Under the pieces are notes generated by a model. The model was not told the DNA's origin, did not search any database, and saw nothing but the letters and a program-made list of their open reading frames with translations. Positions 17,915 to 26,422 of a DNA stretch of 64,000 nt are shown here, piece after piece; the first letter of the stretch is position 1, and each line of letters opens with the position of its first letter. Position numbers and translations under genes: made by a program. This stretch comes from Paractinoplanes ovalisporus (GTDB taxonomy: Bacteria > Actinomycetota > Actinomycetes > Mycobacteriales > Micromonosporaceae): positions 1 to 64,000 of the forward strand of contig NZ_JAENHP010000005.1 of NCBI RefSeq assembly GCF_016834655.1, read 5' to 3'.

Positions 17915-17945
17915 GCGCGGCGCAGGAGCGATCCCTGCGCCGCGC
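17915..17945. terminator. perfect 12-bp GC hairpin in the nagZ/membrane gene spacer
   Basis: GCGCGGCGCAGG (17915-17926) pairs perfectly with CCTGCGCCGCGC (17934-17945) around a 7-nt loop. It could terminate nagZ transcription, although it lies about 190 nt beyond that stop. The 424-bp spacer 17712-18135 holds this hairpin, the TetR operators and a DnaA-box pair, but no supported gene. Confidence 0.6.
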
Positions 17946-17948
17946 GCG

Positions 17949-17975
17949 TCGTCCACAGCCCGGACGTTGTCCACA
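17949..17975 (-). promoter_or_regulatory. paired DnaA-box element, copy B
   Basis: On the minus strand TGTGGACAA (17975-17967) is followed by TGTGGACGA (17957-17949), with starts 18 bp apart. This is the only copy in the opposite orientation and the only one with 18-bp spacing. Confidence 0.62.
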
Positions 17976-18135
17976 ACCCCGCTCGCCCGGGACTCCGAAG
18001 ATCGCCCAAACGCGGGACAATTCCGCCGAGGCGGTGAGCCCCCTGGGAGGGCGGGGACTGTGTCTACTACCAGTAACCCCTCGATGATCAGCTGGTGATC
18101 GGCTGACGGGTCCTGGCCTACTTCGAGATCGGCAG

Positions 18136-19572
18136 CTACAGCGCGGCCAGGCCCAGCGCCTCGGCGGCGGCCCGCCCATTGGCCAGGCTCGCGCCATGTG
18201 TGGTCACAAAGGCCCGCGCCCGCGTCGGCCGCCACGTCGACGGCCAGCCCATCTCGACCACGCCCACCGTGTGCGCCGCCGCCAGCTGCTCGATCAGCGC
18301 GCGGTGCGACTCCCGGCGGTGGCTGTGCCGGCCCACCACCACGATCGGCCTCGAGCCCGCGTGCGCCGTCAACTGGGCCGCCGACGCCGAGTCGGCCACG
18401 ACCTCCAGCTGCTCCACACCGTTCAGGTGCGGCGCCAGGCCCCACGGCACCCGGCCCTCGGCGATCGAGTAACCCGACGCCAGCTGCACCACCAGCGGCG
18501 AACCCAGCTCGGTCAGCGAACCCTCGACCCGCACCGCCCGGCGGGCCGCGGCGTAACCGAGGTCGTCGGCGACGGACAATGCCGTACGCGGGGAGGCCGT
18601 CCACGACGCCATCGCGGTATTGCGGGTGACCGCCTCCTCCAGGCGCGCGGCCGGCACGCCCTCGACGATCGCGGCGACGACGGCCTCGACCAGCTCGTGG
18701 TCGACCTCGGCGCCGATGCAGAGCAGGTCGGCGCCGGCCGCGAGGGCCCGGACCGCCGCCTGCGGGATGCCACCGGCGGCGGCCGCGGCGCCCGCCATCT
18801 CCAGGGCGTCCGTGACGATCACGCCGTCGAAGCCGAGCGTCGAGCGCAGCAGGTCCTGCAGGGCGACCCGGCTGAAGGTGGCCGGGTCATCGCCGGTCAG
18901 CACCGGCACGCGGATGTGGGCCGACATCACCGCCCGGGCCGCGCCGGCCACCGCGGCGAACGGGGGCAGGTCGCGGGTCTCGAGGATCTCGCGGCTGACG
19001 TCGACCGTCGGCAGGGACAGGTGCGAGTCGGTGACCGTCGCGCCGTGGCCGGGGAAGTGTTTGGCGCAGGCCGCCACGCCCACCGACTGCAGGCCTTCGA
19101 CGGCGGCCCGCGCGTGCCGGGCCACCAGCAGCGGGTCGGCGCCGAAGGAGCGGGTGCCGATGATCGGGTTGTCGTCGGCCGTGTTCACGTCGACGGTGGG
19201 GGCCAGGTCGAGGTTGACGCCGGCGGCCACCAGGTCGGCGCCGATCGCCGCGTACACCGCCCGGGTGAGTTCCTCGTCGTCGACCGCGCCGAGGGCCGCG
19301 TTGCCCGGATAGGGGCTTCCGGTGCGGTGCGCGAGGCGGGTGACATCGCCACCTTCTTCGTCGATCGCGATCAGCGCGTCGGGGCGTCCTTCGCGCAGCC
19401 GGGCGGTCAGCGCGGCCACCTGGGCCGGGTCCGCGACGTTGGTGCCGAAGAGGGTGTGGCCTGCCAATCCTTCGCCCAGGAGGGTGACCGCCCAGTCGGG
19501 AGCGTTCCCACCCTTGAAGGCCGCCAGCAGGGTGCCGAGGGCGAGGCGGCGGAGTGCGGGGTCGATCGCCAT
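18136..19572 (-). CDS. nagZ: glycoside hydrolase family 3, NagZ-like beta-N-acetylhexosaminidase
   Basis: The enzyme removes beta-linked N-acetylglucosamine from muropeptides or chitin fragments. The 478-residue protein has the family 3 barrel with IAIDEEGGDVTRL, the NagZ loop KHFPGHGATVTDSH near residue 170 (which carries the His-Asp dyad) and the nucleophile segment VTDALEM near 253. A C-terminal domain of about 130 residues extends beyond single-domain NagZ, as in Gram-positive homologues. No signal peptide is seen with the chosen start. The ATG at 19572 is supported by GGAAGGAC upstream. The gene is divergent from a ROK regulator with an inverted repeat between them, which suggests sugar-responsive control. 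Confidence 0.88.
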   Translation of the reverse strand: MAIDPALRRLALGTLLAAFKGGNAPDWAVTLLGEGLAGHTLFGTNVADPAQVAALTARLREGRPDALIAIDEEGGDVTRLAHRTGSPYPGNAALGAVDDEELTRAVYAAIGADLVAAGVNLDLAPTVDVNTADDNPIIGTRSFGADPLLVARHARAAVEGLQSVGVAACAKHFPGHGATVTDSHLSLPTVDVSREILETRDLPPFAAVAGAARAVMSAHIRVPVLTGDDPATFSRVALQDLLRSTLGFDGVIVTDALEMAGAAAAAGGIPQAAVRALAAGADLLCIGAEVDHELVEAVVAAIVEGVPAARLEEAVTRNTAMASWTASPRTALSVADDLGYAAARRAVRVEGSLTELGSPLVVQLASGYSIAEGRVPWGLAPHLNGVEQLEVVADSASAAQLTAHAGSRPIVVVGRHSHRRESHRALIEQLAAAHTVGVVEMGWPSTWRPTRARAFVTTHGASLANGRAAAEALGLAAL

Positions 19573-19667
19573 GATGTCCTTCCGGTGACGCAAGTCTGGT
19601 CTGTACACCCCGCGAGCTGCCATGATCGCTCGGTGTCGGCCCCGATTACGGGGCGCAGCTAATCTAA

Positions 19668-19682
19668 TAGGAAACTATCCTA
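19668..19682. promoter_or_regulatory. inverted repeat operator between nagZ and ROK gene
   Basis: TAGGAAACTATCCTA is an inverted repeat (TAGGA, 5-nt centre, TCCTA) in an AT-rich island 20 nt before the ROK start. Such sites are typical of ROK-family repressors, so it probably mediates autoregulation and control of nagZ. Confidence 0.65.
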
Positions 19683-19701
19683 AAAAGTAGAGGATCCTGC
19701 C

Positions 19702-20892
19702 ATGGCCTCCACCCGCCTTCCGGGCACGCCCCGGCTGCTGCGCGCGCTCAACGACCGCGCGGCGCTGGAACTGCTGCTCAACCGCGGTCCGCTCACCCGG
19801 GCCCAGCTCGGCGAGATGACCGGTCTGAGCAAGGTCACCGCGTCCCAGCTGGTGGAGCGTCTCGAGCAGCGCGGTCTCGTGCGCCGGGTCGGCGAGCAGG
19901 CCGGCGGCCGCGGTCCCAATGCCCAGCTGTACGCGGTGACACCCGGCAGCGCGCATGTCATCGGCGTCGACGTGGGCCCCGATCGGGTGGTCGCGGCCTG
20001 CGCCGACATCACCGGCTCGATCATCGGCCGGGTCGAGCGGTCCACCAAGGACACCGACGACCCGGTCGGCGTGGTGCACGACGCCGTGGTGCAGGCCGCG
20101 ACCGACGCCGGCACCGACATGACCTCCGTACGCCGGGTCGTGCTGGGCACCCCGGGTCTGGTCGACCCCGGGAGCGGCGAGATCTCGTTCGCCTGGGACC
20201 TGCCCCGCTGGCACCGCGGCCTGCTCGACGACCTGCGCCGCGACCTGAGCACGACGGTGGTCTTCGGCAACGACGTCAACATGGCCGCCGTGGCCGAGTC
20301 GACCACCGGCGCGGCCGCGGGCGTCAAGGACTTCGTGCTGATCTGGGCCGGCCGTGGCGTCGGTCTGGCCAGCGTCATCGACGGCCGCCTGCACCAGGGC
20401 AGCACGGGCGCGGCGGGCGAGATCGGCTTCCTGCCGGTGGCCGGCGCCGAGGTGCCCCGGCATCTGGGCCGCAAGGCGACCAAGGGCGGCGTGCGGGGCG
20501 CATTCCAGAGCATCGCCGGCGCCGACGCGGTCAAGGCGATCGGCAAGAAGTACGGCTTCCGGGGCGTGGAGGCGGCCGACGTGGTGCGCGACGCCGTCGA
20601 GGCCGGACCGGCCGGTGAGCCGGTGCTCGACGAGCTGGCCGGCCGGCTCGCGCTCGGCGTGGCCGCGACCTGCGTGGTCCTCGACCCGCCGCTGGTCGTG
20701 CTGGCCGGCGAGGTGTCCCAGGCCGGTGGCCCGGCGCTGGCCGCGCGGGTCGAGAACGAGGTGGCGTCGATCACCCTGGTCAACCCCAAAGTGGTGATCA
20801 CCGGGGTCGAGGCCGAGCCCGTCCTGCACGGCGCTCTGCACACCGCGCTCGGCGCCGTACGCGATGAGGTGTTCGGTTCGACCACCGCCTGA
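19702..20892 (+). CDS. ROK-family transcriptional regulator
   Basis: The 396-residue protein has an N-terminal winged helix (about 10-70, GEMTGLSKVTASQLVERLEQ) joined to a ROK sugar-kinase-like domain (VIGVDVGPDRVVAAC, GTPGLVDPGSG, FGNDVNMAAVAE). The cysteine-rich zinc motif CxCGxxGCxE of many ROK proteins is absent; the equivalent region reads GEIGFLPVAGAEVPRHLG. The protein may therefore sense its ligand differently. Its position opposite nagZ suggests an aminosugar signal. The ABC ATPase and ribokinase downstream are close enough to be co-transcribed. Confidence 0.88.
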   Translation: MASTRLPGTPRLLRALNDRAALELLLNRGPLTRAQLGEMTGLSKVTASQLVERLEQRGLVRRVGEQAGGRGPNAQLYAVTPGSAHVIGVDVGPDRVVAACADITGSIIGRVERSTKDTDDPVGVVHDAVVQAATDAGTDMTSVRRVVLGTPGLVDPGSGEISFAWDLPRWHRGLLDDLRRDLSTTVVFGNDVNMAAVAESTTGAAAGVKDFVLIWAGRGVGLASVIDGRLHQGSTGAAGEIGFLPVAGAEVPRHLGRKATKGGVRGAFQSIAGADAVKAIGKKYGFRGVEAADVVRDAVEAGPAGEPVLDELAGRLALGVAATCVVLDPPLVVLAGEVSQAGGPALAARVENEVASITLVNPKVVITGVEAEPVLHGALHTALGAVRDEVFGSTTA

Positions 20893-20924
20893 GACGACCG
20901 CGGCGTGCGTGGTTGGATGGACGC

Positions 20925-21722
20925 GTGCGAGAGCCCGACGAAGACACCGTCATTGCCTTCGACCAGGTCAGTGTGATCCGGGGCGGAAATCATCTGGTCC
21001 GCGGCTTGACCTGGCAGGTCGAGCTGGACGAGCGGTGGGTGATCCTGGGTCCGAACGGCGCCGGCAAGACCACGGCGCTCAACCTCGCCTCGGGCCGGCT
21101 GCACCCGTCGCGCGGCGCGGCGTGGGTGCTCGGCGAGCGCCTCGGCCGCACCGACATCAACGAGCTGCGCACCCGCATCGGCCTGGCCACCGGCCAGTTC
21201 GCCGAGAGTGTGCCGCCGAGCGAGCGGGTGCTCGACGTCGTGGTCACGGCCGCCTGGTCGGTGGTCGGCCGCTGGCGCGAGCAGTACGACCCGCAGGACG
21301 AGGCCCGCGCCCGCCAGTTGCTCGATCAGCTCGGCATGGGCACGCTGGCCGAGCGCGAGTTCGGCACGCTCTCCGAGGGCGAGCGCAAGCGCACCCTGAT
21401 CGCCCGGTCGCTGATGACCGACCCCGAGCTGATGCTGCTCGACGAGCCGGGCGCCGGCCTCGACCTGGGCGGCCGTGAAGACCTCATCGCCCGGCTCACC
21501 GAGCTCGCCCTCGACCCCGACTCGCCGGCCATGGTGCTGGTCACGCATCACGTCGAGGAGATCCCGCCCGGCTTCACCCACGGCCTGCTGCTGCGCGAGG
21601 GCACGATCGTCGCGGCCGGGCTGCTGGGCGAGGTGATGACCGCCGACAACCTGAGCAAGACGTTCGGGCTGCCGCTGGTCGTCGACCGGTTCGGCGACCG
21701 GTACGCGGCGCGGGCGGCCTGA
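20925..21722 (+). CDS. stand-alone ABC transporter ATP-binding protein
   Basis: This is one nucleotide-binding domain of about 265 residues, with Walker A GPNGAGKTT, the signature LSEGERKR (a variant of LSGGQ), Walker B LMLLDEPGAG and the switch His in VTHH. No permease gene is adjacent, so it may serve a distant partner or act in a non-transport role. The GTG at 20925 is chosen; a TTG at 20913 would add four residues. Ribokinase begins 5 nt after its stop. Confidence 0.87.
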   Translation: MREPDEDTVIAFDQVSVIRGGNHLVRGLTWQVELDERWVILGPNGAGKTTALNLASGRLHPSRGAAWVLGERLGRTDINELRTRIGLATGQFAESVPPSERVLDVVVTAAWSVVGRWREQYDPQDEARARQLLDQLGMGTLAEREFGTLSEGERKRTLIARSLMTDPELMLLDEPGAGLDLGGREDLIARLTELALDPDSPAMVLVTHHVEEIPPGFTHGLLLREGTIVAAGLLGEVMTADNLSKTFGLPLVVDRFGDRYAARAA

Positions 21723-21727
21723 CCGGC

Positions 21728-22621
21728 ATGGCCCCGCGGATCGTGGTCGCCGGCAGCGCCAACATGGACCTGGTCGGGCTGGCGCCGCGCCTGCCCCGGC
21801 CGGGCGAGACCGTGCTCGGCGACGACTTCCTGATGATGCCCGGCGGCAAGGGCGCCAACCAGGCGATCGCCGCGACCCGGGCCGGGGGCCACACCGTGTT
21901 CCTGGGCGCGATCGGCTCCGACGCGTTCGGGGTCAACCTGAACGCCCGGCTCAACGGCGCCGGCGTCGACATGCAGCACGTCCGCACCAGCTACGGCGCG
22001 TCCGGGGTCGCGGTCATCATGGTCGACCACCAGGGGGAAAATTCGATCCTGGTCGCGCCGGGCGCCAACAACACGTTCGTCGGGCTGACCGCGGCCGAGG
22101 AGTCCGCCATCGCCGCCGGTGACGTGCTGCTCTGCCAGCAGGAGATCCCGGTCGAGACCGTGGTCGCGGCGGCCCGCGCGGCCCGCAACGGCGGCACCCG
22201 GATGATCCTGAACGCGGCGCCCGCCCGCGCGCTGCCCGAGGAACTGCTGGCCACCATCGACCTGCTGGTCGTCAACGAGGTCGAGGCGCTGGCCGTGACC
22301 GGGGGCGACCAGATCGACGTACCGGGCCTGCTCGCCCTGGTGCCCCGGGTGGTGCTGACCCTGGGCGGCGGGGGCTCGCGATATGCCGACCGCGAGGGGC
22401 GTGACGAGGCCGTGCCCGCGTTCCACGTCGAGGTCACCGACACCACGGCGGCCGGCGACGCGTTCACCGGGGCGCTCGCCGTGGCCTGGGGCGAGGGCCG
22501 TGACCTGGTCGAGGCGGTGCACTGGGCCAATGCGGCCGGAGCGGCCTGCGTACGCCGGATGGGCGCCTCGAACGCACTGCCCACGCGTGCGGAGATCGAC
22601 GAGGTCTTCCAGGCCGGCTAG
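21728..22621 (+). CDS. rbsK: ribokinase (PfkB family)
   Basis: The enzyme phosphorylates ribose at O5 with ATP. The 297-residue protein shows the N-terminal PfkB signature PGGKGANQAIAATRAGG and the C-terminal DTTAAGDAFTGAL, which contains the catalytic Asp and anion hole. The length is typical. It is closely spaced behind the ABC ATPase gene, and its stop overlaps the convergent chemoreceptor gene by four bases. No ribose transporter genes are adjacent. Other PfkB substrates cannot be excluded. Confidence 0.88.
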   Translation: MAPRIVVAGSANMDLVGLAPRLPRPGETVLGDDFLMMPGGKGANQAIAATRAGGHTVFLGAIGSDAFGVNLNARLNGAGVDMQHVRTSYGASGVAVIMVDHQGENSILVAPGANNTFVGLTAAEESAIAAGDVLLCQQEIPVETVVAAARAARNGGTRMILNAAPARALPEELLATIDLLVVNEVEALAVTGGDQIDVPGLLALVPRVVLTLGGGGSRYADREGRDEAVPAFHVEVTDTTAAGDAFTGALAVAWGEGRDLVEAVHWANAAGAACVRRMGASNALPTRAEIDEVFQAG

Positions 22622-23505
22622 GAAGCGCGGGCCGTCGTCACGAACCGGCTCACCTCGGAACGCAGCACCTCGGCCAGCTGGGACAACCCGGCCGTTCCGG
22701 GTGCGCCGCCGCCGTCGACCGCGATGGCGATGCCGTTCACCAGCCCGCTCATCTCGCGGATGCTGTTGGTCACCGTCTCCAGCACGGCCACCGCGTCCAG
22801 CGCCACTTCCTGCACGGTGTTGACCTGACCCAGGATCTCGGCACTGGACGAACCCGTCTCGGTGGCCAGCGTCTTGACCTCATCGGCGACGACGCTGAAG
22901 CCGAGTCCCGCCTCCCCGGCGCGGGCCGACTCGATCGTCGCGTTGAGCGCGAGCATCCGGGTCTGCTTCGCCACCTGGTTGATCAGATCCACCGCCGTAC
23001 GGATCTCGTCCGACGCGCTCCGCAGCGAGGTGACCGTGGTCAGTCCCCGCTCGGCCTCGGACACCGCCTCGCGGGCGAAGTCGGCCAGCCCGTTCGCCGA
23101 GGCCCCCATCTCGGTCGCCGCCGTGGCCACCTGTTCCGAGACGGTCAGCACGGCCGATTCGAGCTCGTCGGCCAGCGCGACCCGGGCGGTGGCGGCCGCG
23201 GCCACCTGGTCGGCGCTGACGCTCATGGCCCGGAAGGACGAGGACATCTCGCCGGCGGCGTCCCGGAAGGCGCCCTGCAGACCGCGGGTGAGGATGCGCC
23301 GGTGGAAACGGCCCTCGGCGGCCGCGGCCGAGGCGGCGCCGGCTTCGCGCAGGAACGCGTCGCTCGTGTCGAGCAGGCTGTTCAGGGCGGACCGGGCGGC
23401 CACGGCCTCGGGCGAGTCGCCGATCGAGGGCAGGCGCGCCTCGAGGTCCCCGGCGGCGGCCCGGCGGCAGACATCGGTGATCAGCGCCAGGACGTCGCCG
23501 GTCAC
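22618..23505 (-). CDS. soluble methyl-accepting chemotaxis-like signalling protein
   Basis: The 295-residue protein lacks membrane segments. After a short N-terminal helical part it has the coiled-coil MCP signalling domain, with a hairpin tip related to NQTNLLALNAAIEAARAGE (here NQVAKQTRMLALNATIESARAGEAGLGF, from about residue 180) followed by VVADEVKTLA. Such proteins signal to CheA through CheW. The start is GTG, sharing four bases with the stop of the upstream PAS gene. The two together resemble an aerotaxis receptor (Aer) split into separate sensor and signalling polypeptides. No che genes are in the window. Confidence 0.85.
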   Translation of the reverse strand: MTGDVLALITDVCRRAAAGDLEARLPSIGDSPEAVAARSALNSLLDTSDAFLREAGAASAAAAEGRFHRRILTRGLQGAFRDAAGEMSSSFRAMSVSADQVAAAATARVALADELESAVLTVSEQVATAATEMGASANGLADFAREAVSEAERGLTTVTSLRSASDEIRTAVDLINQVAKQTRMLALNATIESARAGEAGLGFSVVADEVKTLATETGSSSAEILGQVNTVQEVALDAVAVLETVTNSIREMSGLVNGIAIAVDGGGAPGTAGLSQLAEVLRSEVSRFVTTARAS

Positions 23506-24038
23506 GCCCCCGCTCCGTTGGTCAGGCCCCAGACGTATTCGTCGTAGGTCTGGTCACCGAGCTCGTCGGCGAGCGCCTGTGTGCCCGCCTCGACCGCGGC
23601 CGGTGTGGACGGCTGTCGTTGCTCCGCGGCCCGGATCCGGTCGTAGAGGCGGCGCACCTCGGCCACCGCGGCGGGCTGGGGCAGCCGCCGGTTGGAGTGG
23701 TAGCCGACGACCCGGCCGTCGGCCGACAGTGACGGCGTGACGTGGGCGAAGACCCAGTAGTGGGCGCCGTCGGCGGCCAGGTTCAGCACGTACGCGAAGA
23801 TCTCCTCGCGCCGGCCGAGCGTGTCCCACAGCAGTTTGAACACCGCCCGCGGCATGTCCGGGTGCCGGATCACGTTGTGCGGCAGTCCGACCGCCTCCGG
23901 TTCGGTGAGCGCCGAGGTGCGCAGAAAGACCTCATTGGCGTACGTGATGATGCCCCGCGGATCGGTCTTGGTGACGATGATCTCGTCCGGCCCGAAGGTG
24001 CGTTCCACACCGGTCGGACGCGCCTGAGTCGCTTTCAT
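23502..24038 (-). CDS. Aer-like PAS sensor protein
   Basis: The 178-residue protein is essentially one PAS domain (about 15-130) of the Aer type: TDPRGIITYANEVFLRTSAL, GLPHNVIRHPDMPRAVFKLL and HYWVFAHVTPSLSADGRVVG. Aer PAS domains bind FAD (some bind haem) and report redox state or oxygen. A helical tail of about 45 residues follows. The ATG at 24038 starts the PAS-proper protein; the longer frame upstream has no support. It is translationally coupled to the soluble chemoreceptor gene, which would supply the signalling module. The cofactor is inferred from family only. Confidence 0.85.
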   Translation of the reverse strand: MKATQARPTGVERTFGPDEIIVTKTDPRGIITYANEVFLRTSALTEPEAVGLPHNVIRHPDMPRAVFKLLWDTLGRREEIFAYVLNLAADGAHYWVFAHVTPSLSADGRVVGYHSNRRLPQPAAVAEVRRLYDRIRAAEQRQPSTPAAVEAGTQALADELGDQTYDEYVWGLTNGAGA

Positions 24039-24106
24039 GATCTTTGAATGGTCACCGACGAGCGGCGGGCGTACCCCGGGTTTCGCCGAAAAGCCGGACC
24101 GGCCGG

Positions 24107-24460
24107 TCAGCGGGCGACGCGGCGGGCCCAGAGCACGAGCGGAACCTGCAGCGGCAGCCGTCCGAAGGCGATCGCACGCCGGGCCGGGGAGGCGTTGCGC
24201 CAGTCCACGGCCATCTTGACGTTGGCCGGGAAGACGCCGACGAACAGTCCCGCGGCGGCGATTCCCCCGAGCTTGCGCGTGCGGGGGTGGGCGATCGCGG
24301 CCGCCACGGCGAGCTCGGCCGCGCCGCTCAGGTAGGTCCACGTGCGTGGTTTGCCGGGCAACGAGCGCGGCACGATCGAGTCGAACGGGCGGGGCACGGC
24401 GAAGTGCAGCAGCCCGGTGGTGGCGAGCAACGAGGCGAGGGCGACCGCGTCCTTCTTCAT
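24107..24460 (-). CDS. DoxX-like small membrane protein
   Basis: The 117-residue protein has four predicted membrane helices and the DoxX-like segments LLHFAVPRPFDSIVPRSLPG and YLSGAAELAVAAAIAHPRTR, ending in a basic tail. DoxX-like proteins are small membrane proteins often linked with redox or detoxification functions; the role is not defined. The ATG at 24460 has an AGGATCC element upstream. It lies 10 nt behind the DUF6232-type gene and is probably co-transcribed with it. Confidence 0.78.
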   Translation of the reverse strand: MKKDAVALASLLATTGLLHFAVPRPFDSIVPRSLPGKPRTWTYLSGAAELAVAAAIAHPRTRKLGGIAAAGLFVGVFPANVKMAVDWRNASPARRAIAFGRLPLQVPLVLWARRVAR

Positions 24461-24470
24461 CCGGCGGATC

Positions 24471-24938
24471 CTACCGGCGGGTAGCCGGCTCCAGCGCGCG
24501 CTGCAGGGCCCGGTAGATGCGGCCGAACCGGGCGGCGTCGGGCGTGCTCAGCAGCAGCACGTCACCGGCGGCGGTGCGGGCCCAGATCTCGCGGACCCGG
24601 CTGCCGCGGTCGTACGACCGGTCGACCCGTTCGAGCAGCACGTCGGCCAGCGGCGCGGTGGCCAGGCCGACCAGCACGCCACCGCCGGCCAGCGCGATCG
24701 TGGTGGCGGTGGAGGCGTCGATGACCAGGGCGACCGCGACCGCGAGCAGGCCCACGACGATCGGGGTGAGGATGGCCAGGCCGACCGCGCCCCGGCCGGC
24801 GATCGTGCTCCACCGGCGCCGCCCACTCGCGTGCCACACCTGGAGCAGTTCCTCCAGGCGCAGATCGCGTCCGTTCATCCGGACGCCGGTGGAGGTGATC
24901 CACACGTCCGGATCCCGGTAGTAGGTAGTCATCTTCAT
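24471..24938 (-). CDS. DUF6232-like membrane protein
   Basis: The protein of about 155 residues starts MKMTTYYRDPDVWITSTGVRM, a pattern I recognise from the actinobacterial DUF6232 family. A short soluble N-terminus with LEELLQVWHASGRR is followed by two hydrophobic helices (about 55-100) and a C-terminal soluble segment. An ATG two codons later (24932) is an equally good start; neither has a strong ribosome site. The function is unknown. It is divergent from the enoyl-CoA hydratase gene across only 50 bp. Confidence 0.72.
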   Translation of the reverse strand: MKMTTYYRDPDVWITSTGVRMNGRDLRLEELLQVWHASGRRRWSTIAGRGAVGLAILTPIVVGLLAVAVALVIDASTATTIALAGGGVLVGLATAPLADVLLERVDRSYDRGSRVREIWARTAAGDVLLLSTPDAARFGRIYRALQRALEPATRR

Positions 24939-24988
24939 GAGGGTTACCCGTCGTAGGCTGACCTGAACCAACACTCAGGGAGGCGTGC

Positions 24989-25762
24989 GTGGGCGAGTTC
25001 GTGACGTTGGAGACTACCGACGGCATCGGCACGATCCGGTTGGATCGTCCCCCGATGAACGCTCTCAACACCCAGCTTCAGGAAGAGCTGCGGGCGGCCG
25101 CGCATTCCGCCTCCGCGGACGACCAGGTCAAGGCCGTCATCGTGTACGGCGGTGAGAAGGTCTTCGCCGCGGGCGCCGACATCACCGAGTTCACCAAGGT
25201 CGGCTACCCCGAGATGGCCGTCCGGGCGGCCGCGCTGTCGAGCGCGTTCGACGCCGTGGCCCGCATCCCCAAGCCGGTCGTGGCCGCGATCACCGGTTAC
25301 TCCCTGGGCGGCGGCTGCGAGCTGGCACTGGCCTGCGACTGGCGGGTGGTGGCGGACGACGCCAAGCTCGGGCAGCCCGAGATCAAACTCGGCATCATCC
25401 CCGGCGCCGGCGGCACCCAGCGGCTGGCCCGGCTGATCGGTCCGGCCCGGGCCAAAGATCTGATCTTCTCGGGCCGCATGGTCGACGCCGAGGAGGCGCT
25501 GCGCATCGGGCTGGCCGACCGGGTCGCCCCGGCGAGCGAGGTGCTGTCGACGGCCGTCGCGCTCGTTCAGCCGTACGTGTCCGGTCCGTCCCTGGCCCTG
25601 CGGGCCGCGAAGCTGGCGGTCGACGGCGGGCTGAACACCGACCTGGCCTCCGGCCTGGCCCTGGAGTCCCAGCTCTTCGCCGGTCTGTTCGCCACCGAGG
25701 ACCGCGTCGAGGGCACCACGGCGTTCATCGAGAAGCGTAAACCTACATTTACAGGGCGTTAG
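24989..25762 (+). CDS. enoyl-CoA hydratase/isomerase family protein
   Basis: The 257-residue crotonase-fold enzyme is likely to hydrate 2-enoyl-CoA in fatty acid oxidation. Both catalytic Glu residues are present: one in GGGCELALACD near residue 110 and one in GQPEIKLGIIPGAGGTQRL near 130. The oxyanion hole segment KVFAAGADITEF is intact. The GTG start at 24989 follows AGGGAGG. The exact chain-length preference cannot be read from the sequence. Confidence 0.92.
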   Translation: MGEFVTLETTDGIGTIRLDRPPMNALNTQLQEELRAAAHSASADDQVKAVIVYGGEKVFAAGADITEFTKVGYPEMAVRAAALSSAFDAVARIPKPVVAAITGYSLGGGCELALACDWRVVADDAKLGQPEIKLGIIPGAGGTQRLARLIGPARAKDLIFSGRMVDAEEALRIGLADRVAPASEVLSTAVALVQPYVSGPSLALRAAKLAVDGGLNTDLASGLALESQLFAGLFATEDRVEGTTAFIEKRKPTFTGR

Positions 25763-25802
25763 CTCTCGACCACATCGATCGCTTGCCATAAAGTCCGACA
25801 CT

Positions 25803-26396
25803 GTGGAACCGGTTCCGGTCACGCGCAGGGTGCGCCGCACCGTGCGCATGGCCGTCGCTCTGGTGGTCGGTCAGGCGATGCTCTGTGCGCTGATCGGCTG
25901 GCTGACCCTCGGCCGCCACCGGTCCGAGCCCTCACGCCCGCCCGGTTCGGCGGTGGTCGACCAGCTCGCGGCGCCACCCCTGACCGGCCCGGTTCCGGCC
26001 GCCTCGCGCAGCGCGATCTCGTCGACGGCGCAGACCCGCAAGCCCGCCCCGGCCCGCCCGTCGCCCCGCCGCTCGACGGCCGACGCCGTTCCGCGGCCGG
26101 TGGTTCCCGAGCCCGACCGGCCCGAGCCGATCTCGGCGCCACCGGAAGATCCCCCGGTGGTGCCGACTCCGCCGACTCCGCCGACTCCGCCCGCCCCGTC
26201 GCCGCCCCGAACTTCGCCGCCCGACCAGCTCACGCCCAGCCCACAAACCACGCCGAGCCCGTCGGGCGCGGTGCAGGAGCCGGTCCGCGTGGGGGACGAA
26301 TGCGATCCTGTGGGCTCTTTTGGGCGAACCGCCGAGGGGGAGCTCGTGCGTTGTGTGCGCGACTGGCGTCACGGCCCCCGCTGGAAGATCGTGTGA
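25803..26396 (+). CDS. membrane-anchored proline-rich protein of unknown function
   Basis: The 197-residue protein has a short basic N-terminus, one hydrophobic segment (about 17-36), a Pro/Thr/Ser-rich linker (about 45-155, with a PTPPTPPTPPAPSPP run) and a C-terminal domain GDECDPVGSFGRTAEGELV then C and GPRW. Two Cys residues there probably form a disulfide outside the cell. Similar 35-residue end modules occur in actinobacterial surface proteins. The GTG start at 25803 has TAAAGT 8 nt upstream as a possible -10. It precedes an Hsp70-like membrane ATPase gene by 26 nt. Confidence 0.72.
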   Translation: MEPVPVTRRVRRTVRMAVALVVGQAMLCALIGWLTLGRHRSEPSRPPGSAVVDQLAAPPLTGPVPAASRSAISSTAQTRKPAPARPSPRRSTADAVPRPVVPEPDRPEPISAPPEDPPVVPTPPTPPTPPAPSPPRTSPPDQLTPSPQTTPSPSGAVQEPVRVGDECDPVGSFGRTAEGELVRCVRDWRHGPRWKIV

Positions 26397-26410
26397 CGGC
26401 GGGGACCCCC

Positions 26411-26416
26411 TAGACT
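26411..26416 (+). promoter_or_regulatory. candidate -10 box (TAGACT) for leaderless Hsp70-like gene
   Basis: TAGACT ends 6 nt before the ATG at 26423, the distance expected if transcription starts at the A of ATG. It is framed by CCCCT and AGGGG, a short inverted repeat. No good -35 element is apparent. Confidence 0.45.
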
Positions 26417-26422
26417 CAGGGG

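Noticed and set aside
22618..24038. A single frameshifted Aer gene
   Set aside because: The GTGA overlap is a clean coupled junction and each frame has its own start; sequencing error remains a minor possibility and is covered in the finding.
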